From NCBI GenBank assembly GCA_016858145.1, contig JAEHOE010000011.1, positions 868,001-932,000 on the forward strand: 64,000 nt of DNA, written 5' to 3'. The position numbers were made by a program, and so were the translations under genes. Position 1 is the stretch's first letter. Every line of letters begins with the position of its first letter. The notes under the pieces were generated by a model that was given only the letters and a program-made list of their open reading frames with translations, was not told where the DNA came from and searched no databases. Shown piece after piece: positions 32,117 to 45,531 of this stretch. The stretch is from Edaphochlamys debaryana. Lineage: Eukaryota > Chlorophyta > Chlorophyceae > Chlamydomonadales.

Positions 32117-34135
32117 GTTCAAGTTGCTCTAAAATGGATTCATATTGTGTTTGCTGAGGAGAGGGAACAACGGCGCTGACAGGGACTTCGGCTCCGCGTG
32201 CGGACTACGGCTTTGTTGCTTGCGCACAGGCAGCTGCTTCGCCCCGCTCCGAACACAATGCTCTGCCGTTAGTTTGTTGGCTCAGCGAAACAGCCGTGCC
32301 TTCACGCTCGCCGCGAATTGCCTTCGACATGCCATTACCACTTGCCACGTACTCCTGCGGATCACTCGATGGGCGCAGGCATTAGTCATCTCAAAGAAGC
32401 CTTGGAGGGGAGGAAGGCTTGTAGGGCTCTACAAGCCGCCGAGGCGTGCCCAACCACCGTACCTCCGGGCCCCTGCGGGTCAGGGGAAGGCTTGGGGAAG
32501 GCAGCGGTTGCTGGGGAAGGTTGGAACAGACGGCGGCTCCAGTGCCGCACCCAGGGGAGAGAAGTTCATTGTTAAGCGGAACGGCACCAGAGAGCTGCAA
32601 GAAGGCAGAGGCGTACAGGGTTGAGTGACGGCTAGACATTGCCCGCGAGGAGAGCGTGAGCCACTCCGGGGGCCGAAAGTGGCTCCAAGCGGAGCCCCGT
32701 AAGGATAGGGCGACAAGTGCAGGCCCTCCGCTAGGGATGGGCCAGTAGCTCAGTACGGTCCTGGTACGGTCCGCCTCTGCACTCTGCTCCGAGGGTCTGG
32801 GGCAACAGTGCTGATCCATTCGCATTCCGGCCTCTGGGACGCGTCAGAAGTGGTGCCTTTCTGCCGCGTCCTGGGTAGAACTTTGACCTCAAGAGGCGAT
32901 CAACTGATGACGACAGACAATCAGCTCCAGCAACCGTCCCTCTTCCGTCGTAGCGACAGGTGCCAACCCTTGGCTGCCATCGTGAAGTCCTGCCTTGCCT
33001 GGAGTCCACGTGAAGATGTATCTTCGCAATGCCCAGCATATGACACGCCCGGCCACACCGGCCGTCCTGGTCAGACAGATGGTCAGACAGATGGCCCAAC
33101 CCACACCCCAGCGGCAGGGGAGCCAGATTCGGATACGGTAGCTGCACATTGCCTCAACCAAGGCACAGGGTTCCCCCACTCGCTGTCGACAAACGTCGCT
33201 GCTCCCAGGCAGCTTGTCCGGCCCCCAGCGCGCCTCCGACCAATCCAGCCAAAGCGCCCAGCCCCTACTGCTACTGCTAGCAAACCCCTGCATTCTTAAT
33301 AGCCACAGGCCGCGTCAGGGAGTCAGCGTGTTCGCATCGACACACGGAGTACACTAGGCTAAGGACTTGTGCCACGGGCGGGGGTAAAGACCTGGCACCC
33401 CCTGATCCATAAGTAAAGCCCACGCAGCCCTGCCCTGCCAAACAACACACGTGCGTACAACGCCAAGAAAGCAAATCCGGTGCTGGCCCGTTGCTGAGGG
33501 CAATGAACCCATCTGCGGTCGGATTCTGCACCGCTTTCCACAAACTAGCCACCCTCAAACCCCAGCCTGCCTGTACAATCTCAAGCTCACACCCAGTCCG
33601 AGCAATCCTGCCGGCCTGCCGCGACCAATGAAGCCGCCACGACTGTATAATAAAGCGCCCCACGCAACGCCAAGCGCCAGCGCCCCCGTCTGCATGGAGG
33701 CGGAGATAGGTGTGAGGGCGCGCCATCGGCCAACACAGCCAGGCCGCACGCGCGCCTCTACACGGCCCCACCTGCTGGCACTAGGCATGCCTACGTCGGC
33801 GCCGGGAGCCGGAGGAGGGGGAGCGCCCCCCCACCGCGCCGGCTCCGCAACAAAAGAACGCTAAGGTCAACACGTCACCCAAACACGCCGCCTGCCTTGT
33901 CCTCGCCGCTCAGCAGCTCTTTCCCTCGTTGCGTACCGCCAGCGTTCCTTCCTACGCGCGCGGCTGCGCGTGACAGCCTACAATAAATAGGCGCCTATTC
34001 CTCCGCACACCGAACTGACTTCCTTTCCCCTCGTGCCTCTCCCCGTCCAGACCGGCGCCTGCGAGCCGTGTTGGCGCTGGCCTACCGCAGCTGTTACAGT
34101 TCGGCCGCGCCCCTGCAGCCAACCGCCAACCGCCG
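32117..34135. other. Spacer upstream of paralog B and downstream of IQ gene
   Basis: No exon could be supported. It includes the promoter of paralog B (near 32117) and the 3' UTR of the IQ-motif gene (near 34135). Confidence 0.4.
34094..34098 (-). terminator. Possible TGTAA poly(A) signal, very close to stop
   Basis: TTACA on the plus strand, about 40 bases past the IQ gene stop on the minus strand. This would give an unusually short 3' UTR, so it may be chance. Confidence 0.25.
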
Positions 34136-37100
34136 CTACCCCTCCCAGCTCATGCGGGTGACGTGGCTGCGGCTGCGGTACCGCTGGCGATTGACCTCGA
34201 TGGGTACGGACACGGCGCCGGGGGGCACGCACGTGGCCTCGCGGCCCTCCGAATCCACCGTGTGGAGCAGAGGCACGTGCAGGGCCCACTCGGATCCAGC
34301 CGTACTGGATCCCGAAGGCGCACGTGAGGGCGGCCGCGACGGCGGCCGGTACAGCGGCATCGGCATAGGCAGCGGCGGCGTGGCGGTGGCCGCCGAGGCA
34401 GGGGCGCCGTCGCGGCGGAGGAGCAGGTAGGGGTGCTGGGGGAAGGCCGGGCGCGGCGGGTTGGCGGGCTGGGAGTGGCGGTGGGGGAGCAGGGGCTGGT
34501 GGAGATCGGGGGCGTAGTGGTGGTGGGAGCGGTACGGCAGGGAGCCGAAGGGCGCGGGGTGGTGCAGGGGCAGGCTGGCGTCCTGCGGGCATAAGCGGGA
34601 GGGGAGATGGGGAGGCAGGGGCTCAGCACAGGGTCAAGCTTTGGAGGGGGAGGCTGAGCACGCTGGGCACAAGGAGGGGCTGTGGTGCCCCTCCACACCG
34701 CCCCGCGGGACTCGTTGTCCGCCAAAGCGCCGCACACATGCCGACTCTTCTCTCTGTCCCTTGCCTGCCATGCACCCTCCCTGCCTGCCAACCCCTCCAG
34801 GGCCCCTGGCCCCGCCGTGCACCTCCCTGCCCCCTCCCCGCCACCCACCCTGGGCCCGCCTTGCACCACGGAGCGGAAGGCCTCCCCCAGGTGCCGCCCC
34901 GCCTCCCCCAGCTGCCGCCCCAGCGACCCCAGCTTGGTCAGCGTGCGCTCGCGCAGGGAGCCCAGCTTGCCCAGCAGGTCGCTCGGCTCGTAGCACAGCA
35001 TCTGGCGGGGTCGGGTGGGGAGAACATACGCGTCGAGTTGGGGAGTGTGCGCCAAGAGTTGGACTGGTGGCTTACGTGCAGGGCAGACGCGGGCCCCCCC
35101 GCCCGCGAGCCCTTGCCGAGTTGCAGGACACAGCCGCAACCGCTAGCCACCGTCAGCAACCTGCCAAGGACGGCCCGCAACCCCGCCCCCAAGGGCCCCG
35201 GCCCAGGGCCGGCCCCACCTGCAGCGCCTCCTCCGCCTCCCGCTCCTCCTGCCGCATCTGCGCCTGCATGTACAGGCTCAGGCCCACGTCGCCGTCGGCG
35301 CAGCCCGCGCCGCCGTCGCCCGCCTCGCTGCGCGCCGCCGCCACCTGCGCGGCCTCCTCCTCGTCGTCCTTCCAGAAGCCGCCCGCCAGGATTCGCTCCA
35401 CCTCCGACATGGGGACGTCGGCCTGTGGGTTTGTGAAGGGCACAATTCTCGAGTATGCGAGTAGCAAGTATGTTGATAGCGAGCAAGTGCGCATGAGCAA
35501 GCAGAGGTGCAGATGGCGCCTCGAGATAAGTCCTTGGCAAGTCCTGGCATTGTGCTCTGTCAGCTCGGCTCGCGTCGGGTCGGGTCAGCGCATGCACGCA
35601 CCTGCGGCCGCGGCGGCACGGTGATGCGCAGTGCCTCCCGCCGGAACGGCGGCGGCCGGCAGAGGGGCGGCACACCGCTGGCGCCGGGGCCCGCGGCAGA
35701 GGCGGACGGGCCCGGGAGGCACACGAGAGCAGGCGCCGAGACCGGCCCCGAGCCGGCAGCGGTGGCGCCAGGCCTGGGGGTGGCACAGCCGCACGCGACG
35801 GCCGCTGTACCCCCGGTGGAGGTGGAGGGCCCAGTGGCGGCGATGTGGGAGCTCGAGGGGCCGCCGTGCGAGGAGCAGGGAGCGCGAGGCGGCCGGCCGG
35901 CCGCAGCCCCAGCCGCAGCCCCAGCCGCGCTCGCAGCTTCAGCTGCAACCCCCGCTGCAGACGCAGCAGCCGGAGGCACTGGTGCAGGGGCCACCTCAAC
36001 CGAGCCCGAGGCCGAACCCGAGGAGGAGGTGGAGCGTGCGGAGGAGGACGACGGCGACACACACGTGCCCGACGGCGCCGTCGAGACGGCGGCAGACGCC
36101 GATGCTGACGTGGACGCGGAGGCGGCGGCAGCCGAGCTCGCGGCCGCAGCCGCAGCCGAGGTCAGGGGCGGCCTGGCTCCCGGCGTGAGGTGGGAGGTCC
36201 AGGCGGCCGGGTGAGACATGTCAAACCACACGCGCCGCTGCACTCCGTGGATGGCGGTGGGGCGGCCGTGGAGCGAAAAGGAGGAGACGTCGGGCAGGGC
36301 GGGGATGGGAGGGAACTGCGGGCACAGGCGAAGGGCAAGGTGCGCAAGGGGAGGTTGCGGCGGGGGTGCCTCCCACGCGCGCAGGCAGTTGACACCCTGC
36401 TACGCTCCACCGCCCCCCTCGTCACAACCGCCAACCACCAACTGCTGTAAACGCTACAACCGCCGGCTCCGCGGCGCACCTGGTACCGGGAACGCTCCCC
36501 CTCCAGCTGCCGGCGTCGTGCCACGATGAGGGTGAGGTAGAGGCGGCGGATGCGGAAGCCGCGCCAGGAGGCCTGGATGAGCGTGGCAGCGCGGTTCCTG
36601 GGGGGGCGGGAACCGGGGGCGGGTGGTGCGGGCTCTGGTCAAGGCTCACGGCAGACGCGCAACAGCAGCAGCCTGCGGCCCATGCACTCCACCCCAACAG
36701 CCTGCCAGTAGGACTTGGCCCGGTTGCTAGGCCAGGCTAAGTCGTGAAGTGTGGGCCCTCCGGGTCAAACCCTGGCCGCGTGAGCCCCAGGTGCGAAAGC
36801 ATGGCCCAGTATCGGTACCCCCGGCTTGTAGGCCGTGCGCTGCTGCATGAGAGCAGCCGGGTTTCGCCTCACCGCTTCGGCCCAATGATCTGCGAGGTTA
36901 TCTGCGAGGGCTTAACTCCGTACGCAGGCCTCCGGCTGCTCCCGGCCGCTGAAGCCGCTCCGCCGCCACCGACGCCGCGCTGCCGCTCCGCCGCCGCCCC
37001 GCCTGGAGACGTGCAGGCGTGGCCGTGCGTGTGGGGTCCCAGGGCGGCGGCTGCGACCGGCCCCGGGCCCCAGCCCGCCGCGTGCGGCCCCTTGCGGTGT

Positions 37101-37693
37101 GCTAGTGCCGCGAAGGAGACAGCCGAGGCCGAGGGATGAACAGCATGTCCAGGGTGGACCCCAGGGATGCCCACGTCCGGAGGATGTCTGGATGCGGGCC
37201 CTAGCACAGGTTCGGAGGCGGCGCTGGCTCCGCCGTCCATGGTTTGCGGTCGGCTGGGTTCCCCGATACTGCTGGAGGCCGGGTCGCCGGAAACCGAGGA
37301 CCGCGTGCTGCTGGTTCCGCTGCTGCCAGCACGGAGCTCCGGGGGCCGGGCAAAGCCAGCGTTGGCGGCCCCGGGACGGCATGGGAGGGGGCAATGAAGG
37401 CCGGCCGCGAATGCAGGGGTTACTTCGCACGAGCGTCGCTCGCTCCAGTTGGGCGCCGTCCCCGAATGAGAGGAGCACGACTGGTCCGGTGGGGATGGCG
37501 CGGGGTAGGCGTGGCGATGGCTGCCGGTGAAGCCGGCCTCTAGCGAGCCCAGCACCGCCAGTTCCGGCGCCGGCGAAGCTGACGCAGAAGTGAACGGTAC
37601 CATCACGCCACTGCAGGAGCGGGGGGGCGTTTGCGCAGGCCAGGCGCTGACCGCTGCGCCGTCCAGCGGCGTCTGGGCCGCGGCGACCGACAT
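34136..37693 (-). CDS. IQ-motif (calmodulin-binding) protein
   Basis: Six phase-consistent exons: 37693-36873, 36597-36480, 36237-35602, 35422-35219, 35001-34849 and 34582-34136, giving about 792 aa. The short second exon encodes a textbook IQ motif at about 278-295 (ATLIQASWRGFRIRRLYL), followed by basic residues (ARRRQLEGERSRYQ). This is the expected binding site for calmodulin or a related EF-hand protein. The N-terminal ~270 residues are low-complexity, and exon 3 is dominated by Ala/Ser runs. Exon 4 has an acidic, probably coiled segment (SEVERILAGGFWKDDEEE, then MRQEEREAEEALQ). Exon 5 is an amphipathic repeat (LLGKLGSLRERTLTKLGSLGRQLGEA). The C-terminus is His/Pro-rich and ends RSHVTRMSWEG. 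The partner and pathway are unknown. The start is divergent from the lipase gene at 38259. Confidence 0.82.
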
Positions 37694-38258
37694 TCTCGGC
37701 TTTGACTGTTAAATACGCACGCGCCCTGCGAGAGGGGCTGCAGCAGAGCCTCGCGCCATCCGCTGCACGTTGCAACGTGCGCCGTCCGCAGGCCGCCGTG
37801 TCAGAACTTAGATAACAAGCGCATTCAACTTAGGAAGCGTATGCGTGTCGCAAGCGGCTACGGAGCAACCGGTCACCGAGGGTAGCCCTTGTTTCGAGAG
37901 ACGCACCGACGCGGTGAGCGCTGATGTGTGCGGTGCTGGATATACGGAAGGCTAGTAGGGCTGTGCAGGGCGGGGGCGCATACACCAAACTCGAGAGGGG
38001 GACCTGGTGGAGCTGTGGCCCATGGAGGGCGGCCTGGTGGAGGCGCGACGCATGAGCGAGGTGCTTTGAGGCGCTCTGTGCTGAGCTGTCCGCGGCGCCT
38101 GGCTGCTCGCGTCGCGTGCCGCTGGCGCTGCTGCGGGCTGCGCGATGGGATGGGTGCCAGGCACCTGGCACCGTTCATCAAAACCCGCGTCACGGCCGCC
38201 TTGCTGTTTAACCAGGAGTACACGTCTCGCTCTGATACATGACGAAACGCAAAGAGCC
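37694..38258. promoter_or_regulatory. Shared divergent promoter region (IQ gene / lipase gene)
   Basis: About 565 bases separate the two start codons, which point away from each other, so the promoters and 5' UTRs of both genes must fit here. An in-frame upstream ATG of the lipase gene at 38145 could extend it by 38 residues. I see no clear core-promoter element. Confidence 0.5.
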
Positions 38259-41200
38259 ATGATACCCGCAACCTCCCTACCCTGCCTGTGCGCGCGGCGA
38301 CCGGCGCCGGGTAGCGTCGCGCCCCAGCGTTGCGGCGATGGGCTAGGCAATCGCTTGGTCTGTCGCGTGATAGCTCCTCCAGAGGCGCACACGAAGCGAC
38401 AGAAGGAGGGAAAGGAATCGTCGGCCCGGCCATCTACTACCTCGCCGAGCCCCCCGGCCTCCTCCGAGTGGTGGTCCAGCACAACGAGCTTTGCATCGTC
38501 GCTGCTCACTCATTTCCGGCCGACGTTGCCGGCGTTCGCGCCCTCGCCCGCGGAGGTAAGCTGTCGACTGTGCCCGCATGACGTCGGCATCGTGCTGGCA
38601 GGCCTCCGTGAGCCCAGCCGCCACCCCCACGAGCTAAACGGTATCCTTTGCTGGGCTGGACTGTGAACGCTCGCTTCCGCTGGTGGCCGCCGGCGCAGGT
38701 GCTTCGCGAGGCGAGCAGCAAGGAGCGCGAGCTTCAAAAGGCCAAGCCGGTCGTGGACGTGAGCGCGTTCCTCTCGCCTCTGGGCGTTTTTGAGCTGAAG
38801 AACACGCGGAAGTACTCCAGCCTGACCGCGCTGACCTACTTTATGGGCACGCTGACGGTGAGCCGCGTAACGCGTCGGCGATTCCGGGGCTCCTTCGCGA
38901 GCCCGCGACCACCCTGCGGTGCACACCCCGCTCCCCCTTGCTGCGCCTCGCGCCGCAAACTAACCCCCGGCCCTCGACAGCCGGCGTGTGAACGCCAGCA
39001 GCGGCCACCTTTCCGAGGCCAGGGCATCCCACGCATCGGCTTCCGCGGGGCCGCGCGGCCTGCGGGCAGCCGGGCTGGAGTTGCCGGGAGCGCTGCAGCC
39101 TCGGTCCTGGAAGCTGCCGTCATAGTATGGGAGGAGCCCTAGGCGTTTACGGCCGGTTGCCCTCATGCGGCCCCTCAGTTCCAGCCCGTAACGCCCGTGC
39201 CGCGCGTGTCGGAAGCGTCAGCGCCGCCGCTCGCTCCACCTCGCGACCCCGCGACCCCCAACCCACGCCTCCGGCTCTAGCTGGTTCCGTTCGCGCACCT
39301 CTGCCTCCAAGCCCTCCGCCCCCCTTCGCCCTCCCCTTCCACCCGCCAACCCTGCGACCCTGCTCCTCCTCACCCCATCCCCCTTGCCCGTTCCCGGCCG
39401 CCCACCCTCCACCCCCCCTCTCCCCACCCCCCCTAACCCCGCAGCCCCGCAAGCTGGAGCGGCTGCATGGCATGGAGCTGGTGACCACCTCCCGCGCGTG
39501 CATCATCCGCCCCTATGAGCACAGCAAGACGGCGGAGGAGTTCGGCGCCGACGGCGACGGCATGGCGGTGTCGGTGCAGGACGCCAAGGCAGTTTACCGC
39601 GCCCTGAAGAAGGGCACGGCCAGCGGCGGCGGCAGCGCAGGAGCAGGGCTGGCGCTGGCGGCGGCGGGCTCTGGCGGCGCAGCGGCGGGCGGGGCGGGGG
39701 CAGGCGCGGATGCGCTGAGCCTGGCGCTGGCGGAGGCGGCCAACATCGTGGCGCTGACGTCAGACGTGCCGTACCAGCCGACGGCGGGGGCGGCAGGCGA
39801 GCAGTCGGGCGCATCGGCGGCGGCGGCACTGCCGAAGCTGCTGCGGGGCACGGCGGCGGAGGTGGTGGCGGCCAAGCTGGCGGAGGCGGCAGCTTCCGCC
39901 GGGGCTGTGGCAGCGGGCAGCGCACTGGCGTCGGCGGCGGAGAGCATCTACGCGGGGCTGGCGGCGCTGCCCATCGGCGGCGGCGGCAGCAGCAGCAACG
40001 GCAGGGCTGCCGGCTCCGCCGCCAAGCCAACGGCGGCGCTGCCCGAGTCAGCGCCTGTCCCGCTTGACGGCGCCGCCAAGCCCACCGCCGCCGCCATTGC
40101 GGAGCTGGCGGCAGCCGAGGTGCGCAAGAAGGCGCTCGGCGCCGTCACCAACCGCGCCGCCGCCGGGCTGGCAGCGGTTGGCGCCAGCGGCCTCAAGTCC
40201 CCCGCGGGCCCGTATCCCAACGGCTATGGCTCCGCTGGCGCGGCCGTGGCCGCCGCCATCGGGCAGACCACCGCCGCCGCTCCTGCCGCTGCCGCCGCCG
40301 CCAGCGGCGCCGACACGTCTCTGTCGTTCTCCGCCAGCCCCTCGTTCGCCTGCCCCTCGGAGTGGTTCGTGGTGGACGAGGCGGCCACGCACACACGCAT
40401 CTTCGTGATCCAGGTGGGATTTCGAATTCAGATCTGGACCGCACAGCGTCCTCATACCAGTCAAATCAACAGGGTGCACCTGACTTGAAACTGCTCCAAG
40501 CACTCGGGGGTTCCAGGCCGCGTGCCAAGCCGGTGGGACCGACAACAGCCAGGGAAACCTTCATGGAACCCCACTGCCAACACGCCTGCCCTTCCCTCTT
40601 CCCTCCTGGTCCCAGGGCTCCGACACGCTGGACCACTGGCGCCTGAACCTGACGTTCGACCCAGTGGTGTTTGAGGAGCCCAGCCTGGGGGTCAAGGTGG
40701 GCCGGGCCGGGGGGGGGGGTTGTTTAGGGTGGGCCCACGTGCTACCGACCTCGTCCTAGAGGCGCGCGCGACGACATATGAGTGCCCCGGACGCCCGAGC
40801 GGGTTTGGGGTTTAGGCTGCACGGGCACGGCCCGCATGGGAGGCTGGGCGCGCGGGTGAAAATGGCGGCTGAGCCTTGTGCACCCGGTTGCACGCACCGT
40901 GCCCACGCTCACAGGTGCACCGCGGCGTGTACGAGGCAGCGCTGGTGCTGTACGACAAGTTCCTGCCGCTGGTGTACGAGCACCTGGAGGCCTCGCCCTT
41001 CGCCAAGGTCACGTTCACGGTGAGTCAGCGGCCTGGTTGCTCGGGCCAGAGATCGCGCCCTCCTTCCTCCCCTCGCCGCTTCCCCCTCACACCTCTGCGG
41101 CCCCTCCCGGCTCCGCCTCCTCCCGGCCTCGCTTCACCAAACTACCCCCTTGACTGAAGGTCTGAACCCACAACTCACACCCTCTGGTGCCGTCGATCCC

Positions 41201-42995
41201 TCTTGCCAGGGTCACTCGATCGGCGGCTCGCTGGCGACGCTGCTGGCCCTCATGTTTCGCATCCGCGGCGTTCTGCCCGTGCACTCCCTGTCGACCATCT
41301 ACACCTTTGGCGCCCCCGCCGTCTTCTGCCAATCCAACCCGAACCGCGCTGGATCTGGATCTGGATCCAGCCTGGCGAGCGCCAGCATGGACGGCGGCCC
41401 GGCGGCCGGCGCGGGCATGGGCGGCGTGGACCTGGCGACGGGTCCGGGCCCGGCCCTGTCGGGCCTGGCTGGGCTCCCCCTGGGCCTGAGCGCGTTCCTG
41501 CCGGCCTCGTTCACCGGCGGCTCTGGTAGCGCTCACGGCAGCAGCAACGGAAACGGGAACGGCAACGGCGGAGGCAGCAGCATGGGGCTGGCGAGCGTGG
41601 AGGTGGGGCGCGCGGGGAGGGGCTCGGGGTGGGCGTGCGAGGTCTGCGGCCGGCCGGCACGCTGCGCGAACGCGTTCCTGTGCCCGAAGGCTCTCCTGTG
41701 CCTGCTCTCACCCCTGCCCCTGCCTGCTCTGCCGCTCCCTCACCCCTCCTGCCCCTCAACCTCCGGACTCCCTGCCCCTCCCTTGCCTTCCTCCCCAGGA
41801 CCCTATGGCCTCCATCCCCTCGGATGCCTTGGCCGCCGCAGCCTCCGCCGCAGCTGCCTCGGGCCCAGCGGGCGTGTGCCCTTCCGCCGGCACCGGGTCC
41901 GGCACGGGCCCGCACGGGCCCGGCTGCGCCTGCGGCACGGGCCCCGAGACCATCCTGTCGCGCCTGGGCCTGCCGGACTCGATCGTCCGGAACGTCATCA
42001 TGGCGCGCGATGTCGTACCACGTGCGTTCGCCTGTGACTACAGCCTGGTGGCCGACATCCTCAAGGGCTGGGGGCCCTCGTTCAAGGGCCACTGCTGCCT
42101 CAACAGGTGCGTGTTTGGAGGTTTAGCGCTTCCAGGTCGGACTGGGGCAGGCTCATGAGGCGTCGGGTGGCCGGGCCTGACTGCGCCTGTGTTGCCTAAG
42201 TCCTGCTAGCTCCCGTGAACTCACCAGCCCTGGCACCTCCTTTTCACCTCGATCCCCTGCCCCTTCCCGTCCCTCTCCCCCAGGTCCGGCCGCAAGCACC
42301 TGTACTACTTTGTGGGTCGCATGTGCATCCTGCAGCCCGACTCGTGGCACACGTTCGTGGGCTCGGACCCCTACCACCCCATGCTGCCCGCCGGCCCCGA
42401 GGCCTACCTACTCGAGGAGGCGCCGCTGCGCGACCCCGCCGCCCTCCTCTCCGCCCTCTCCCCCTCCGCCTCCGCCAAGGCCCCCGCCGCCTCCGGCACC
42501 GCCCTCGCGGCCCCCGCCTCCGCCGCCGCCGCCTCGACCGCGCTCGTGCCGACCAACGCGGGATCCGCGCCGCGGCCCCCGGCCCGCTCCGTGGCTGAGG
42601 CCGTCATGGAGCTCATGGACTGCCCGCACCCGCTGGAGACGCTCGCCGACCCCGGCGCCTATCTCGCTAGCGGCATCATCTCCCGCTACCACAACCCCGA
42701 GCACTACACAAAGGCCCTCGGCCGCGTGGCGCACCTGAAGCGCCAGTCCGAGCGGGCCAAGCAGTGCGGCGGCGGCGGCGGCAGCGGCAGCGCTGGCGGC
42801 GGCGGAAGCGATGGCGGCGCGTGCGGCGTGCGGCGGAGCGGGTTCTCGCTGCTGGCGGCGCGGCGGCGGCAGACGGCGGCGGCGGCGGAAGCAATGGTGG
42901 CGATGGAGGCCGACGGCGTCACGTGCTGGGACTCGAGCGATGAGCACGTGGGCGCCGTGGAGCACCTGTGGGCGCACGCGCACGCGTGCCACTGA
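38259..42995 (+). CDS. PLIP-type class 3 lipase, probably plastid phospholipase A1
   Basis: Eight phase-consistent exons: 38259-38555, 38699-38857, 39445-40413, 40616-40696, 40915-41019, 41210-41602, 41799-42106 and 42284-42995, giving about 1007 aa. The N-terminal ~95 residues are Ser/Thr/Pro/Arg-rich and look like a transit peptide. Then come YSSLTALTYFMG and LHGMELVTTS, the core start EWFVVDEAATHTRIFVIQGSD, and VHRGVYEAALVLYD. The nucleophile elbow is GHSIGGSLA (Ser about 540), followed by FGAPAVF, RDVVPRAF (Asp about 739) and HPMLPAG (His about 802). The order and wording match plant PLASTID LIPASE proteins, which release fatty acids from plastid membrane lipids. Ala/Gly-rich inserts of roughly 240 residues (exon 3) and smaller ones after the elbow and near the C-terminus are unusual. 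Start alternative: 38145. Confidence 0.87.
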
Positions 42996-45531
42996 GGGGC
43001 GCACGCCGCAGATTGAGGGTTTGCGGTGTGGCGGTGCTCCCAGCCGCTGTTACTGCCGCCGCCGCCTGAACCCTGTGCGTGGCTGCCGGGTGTGTGGGGG
43101 CGCCGCGAAGGGTTGATTTGGCTCAGTGCGTGTAGACTAGCGAGCAAAGATACGGCGGCAGGCCGTGGCGTAAAGGCGTGAGGCATACCGCATGTATTTG
43201 CATCCTACCGAGAGATAGAGAGATCAAAGGAGGCGATTTTGCAGTCCGGCCGGTGCGCGTATGCGGGCCTGCCCTAACCGAGTTCATCGCTCGGCCGGAT
43301 TGTGTCGCGACCGTATCTAGCCATGCAGCCTGGGCGGAGGCGTCACGCGAGTGGGATTAACCGCGCCGTGTGTCCTCTATCGTGCCCGCAACTCTACTGG
43401 TATGAAAATCTTGGTCGGTGGTAAAGGCGGCAGGTGATGTCATGGCTCTTGCGAGGGTTGCGTCTAAACCCTCGCGGGAGTTAAGCGCGTATCTAAGCAG
43501 GGGTCAGGCCTGATGGCATGGCCCCGGCGGGCATATATGCAGAGGCCGCACATGTACCGGTATGTATCGGTGTGTTGAGTCCAGCGGTGGTCGGGAGGGT
43601 CCTCGCAGGGCCTTCGCCGCCGGGGCAACGCGCCGCCGGTCCCCTCCCCTTTGGTTAGTTTTGTTGGGGCGGGGACTTTGTACTTTTGCCTTACGCAACC
43701 GCGCGCGCGTAGAGTGGGCCCCGGGCCCTCGTGGCGGCGGTGTTTTTGGGGTATGGGCGATTGGGTGTACGAGGGGCCGAGGAGAGATGTGGTGGCGGTG
43801 TGCTGGCCAAGTATAAGCAGAGGTCGATGGGAGCAAGAGGTCATGAGGACCTGGCAACTCCAATGAGAGGGGCATGGGCTCAGAGAGACCTGGTCCCGAG
43901 TGCAGCTTGAGCTCGGGATCTGTGGTTTGACGTGTCGCGTTGTTGCCGAGGAGGTGGTGGGGACGTCATAGTCGGGTATGAGAGTGCTTTTGAGCGCGTA
44001 GCTGTTGCTTTGTCTTCATCCGAGAGGCATCGAGTGGGGTGTGCTTGTTCGCGTGTGCGTGTGCTTTGCTGGCATCCCGTGCTGTACTGCGCGGGTGTAT
44101 GGTCATACGTCCCGCGGCCCTGCCCCTAGTCCTCCCCCGCGCCGCCGCCGGATGTGCCGGTAGCTTGGTGGCGCGGGGCGGGGCTTCGGGCGGGGTTCGA
44201 TAGGCAACGTCTGGGCATGGGGGTCCTCGCGTGCGGCGCTTTGGCCGCGCCAGGTGGCCTCGTGTCCCGGCGTCTGCGCATGGAGAGGCGCCCGGCCCCG
44301 GTGGGTGGACCCCGCGGCTGCTGCTGCTCATGCGGCACGGCTTGCGGTGCGTTCGGCCTGGGCGCAATTCATGTTGGCAACCCCTTGTCGGCCCTGCTTA
44401 AGATGAGCAGCTGCTGAACTTGGGGCCCTTCGAGTGCAGTCTGTCCGCTTACCCTTTCATTGCTTGCCTATGTGTCTGTTAGTAGCGCCGCCCTGTTGCC
44501 CTGGGCGGGAAGTTGCCTTTGTGCGCGCAGGAAACTAGCATTGTTGCTTGCAGGTAGTGTCCCTTCTGTTGCCTTTGCGACTAGCGCTAGTCTAGCGGCC
44601 TTCCGAGGCTGATTCCTTTCAATGGTCCCGCAATCTAATGCGGCCATCTACTGCGTATGTGTATGTGTGCGTGTTAGTGTGGAAACGAAGTAGTTTGCGA
44701 GGCAGGCAAGGGTGGAGGTGTCTTGACAGGGTGGTCAGGACGGAAAGGGGAGTGGTGGCGAGAGGCTGGTGGCAGGTCGTGTGGTAGGAAAGAGCGCCAA
44801 CCTTTGGTTCGGCAGGCACGGGCGTGTGTGGAGGTTATGGGTGAACCGGTTGGGATGGGTTCACGATCCTGACGTGAGAGGAGCCATCTCACATGTCAGC
44901 ATTTGGTCTGACAGTCCGCACTTCGTCGTATCTGGATCGTGTGCGTTGCGTCTTGTTCGTAAGAGCCGAGCTACGTCACGTGTCTGCACGAATCCTCTGT
45001 GATGGGGGAGCGCCCCGCTTCGCCCGCGGCCAACACTTCCCCACTCCTTGCCCTCCCTTGAACGTGGCAGCCCCGTTTGGCCTCCCTCGTGTTGCACGCA
45101 CAATTAGGTGTCCCCCTGATCAGCTCTCCCATGCTTTAGGCAGCCGAGCCAGTCTGGCCAAGTCTCCTGTCCCCTCGGCCCCTGGCCGAGTCAGCGGGGC
45201 CAAGTCCTCAGGCTAGGCATAAGGCCGCAGGATATGGGCCACTCGCGGACGCCCCACAGCCGAGAGGAACCTTCACTCGTCCCCGGAAATGGAGGCCAGG
45301 GGACCTGGGTGCAGGCGGGAATGCGCGGGGTGCCTTGCAATCCGCGGCACCGAGAACACACACGCTTTCAACGCTGCTTCGGCATAGCTATGCTCGCATC
45401 ACCACTGCTCGCTTGAGCGCTGTCCTAAACTGAGCTCATAACGCCCAGCTCTGCTCTTCCTTGGACCGACATGACCGGGTCCAGAGCTCACGCCTGAGCA
45501 CGCGTGTGTAGGATAGCCTCGAGGCATTGCT
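42996..45531. other. Spacer between lipase and first ankyrin-type gene
   Basis: 2.5 kb without a supportable exon on either strand. It holds the lipase 3' UTR and the promoter of the gene at 45532. Confidence 0.4.
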
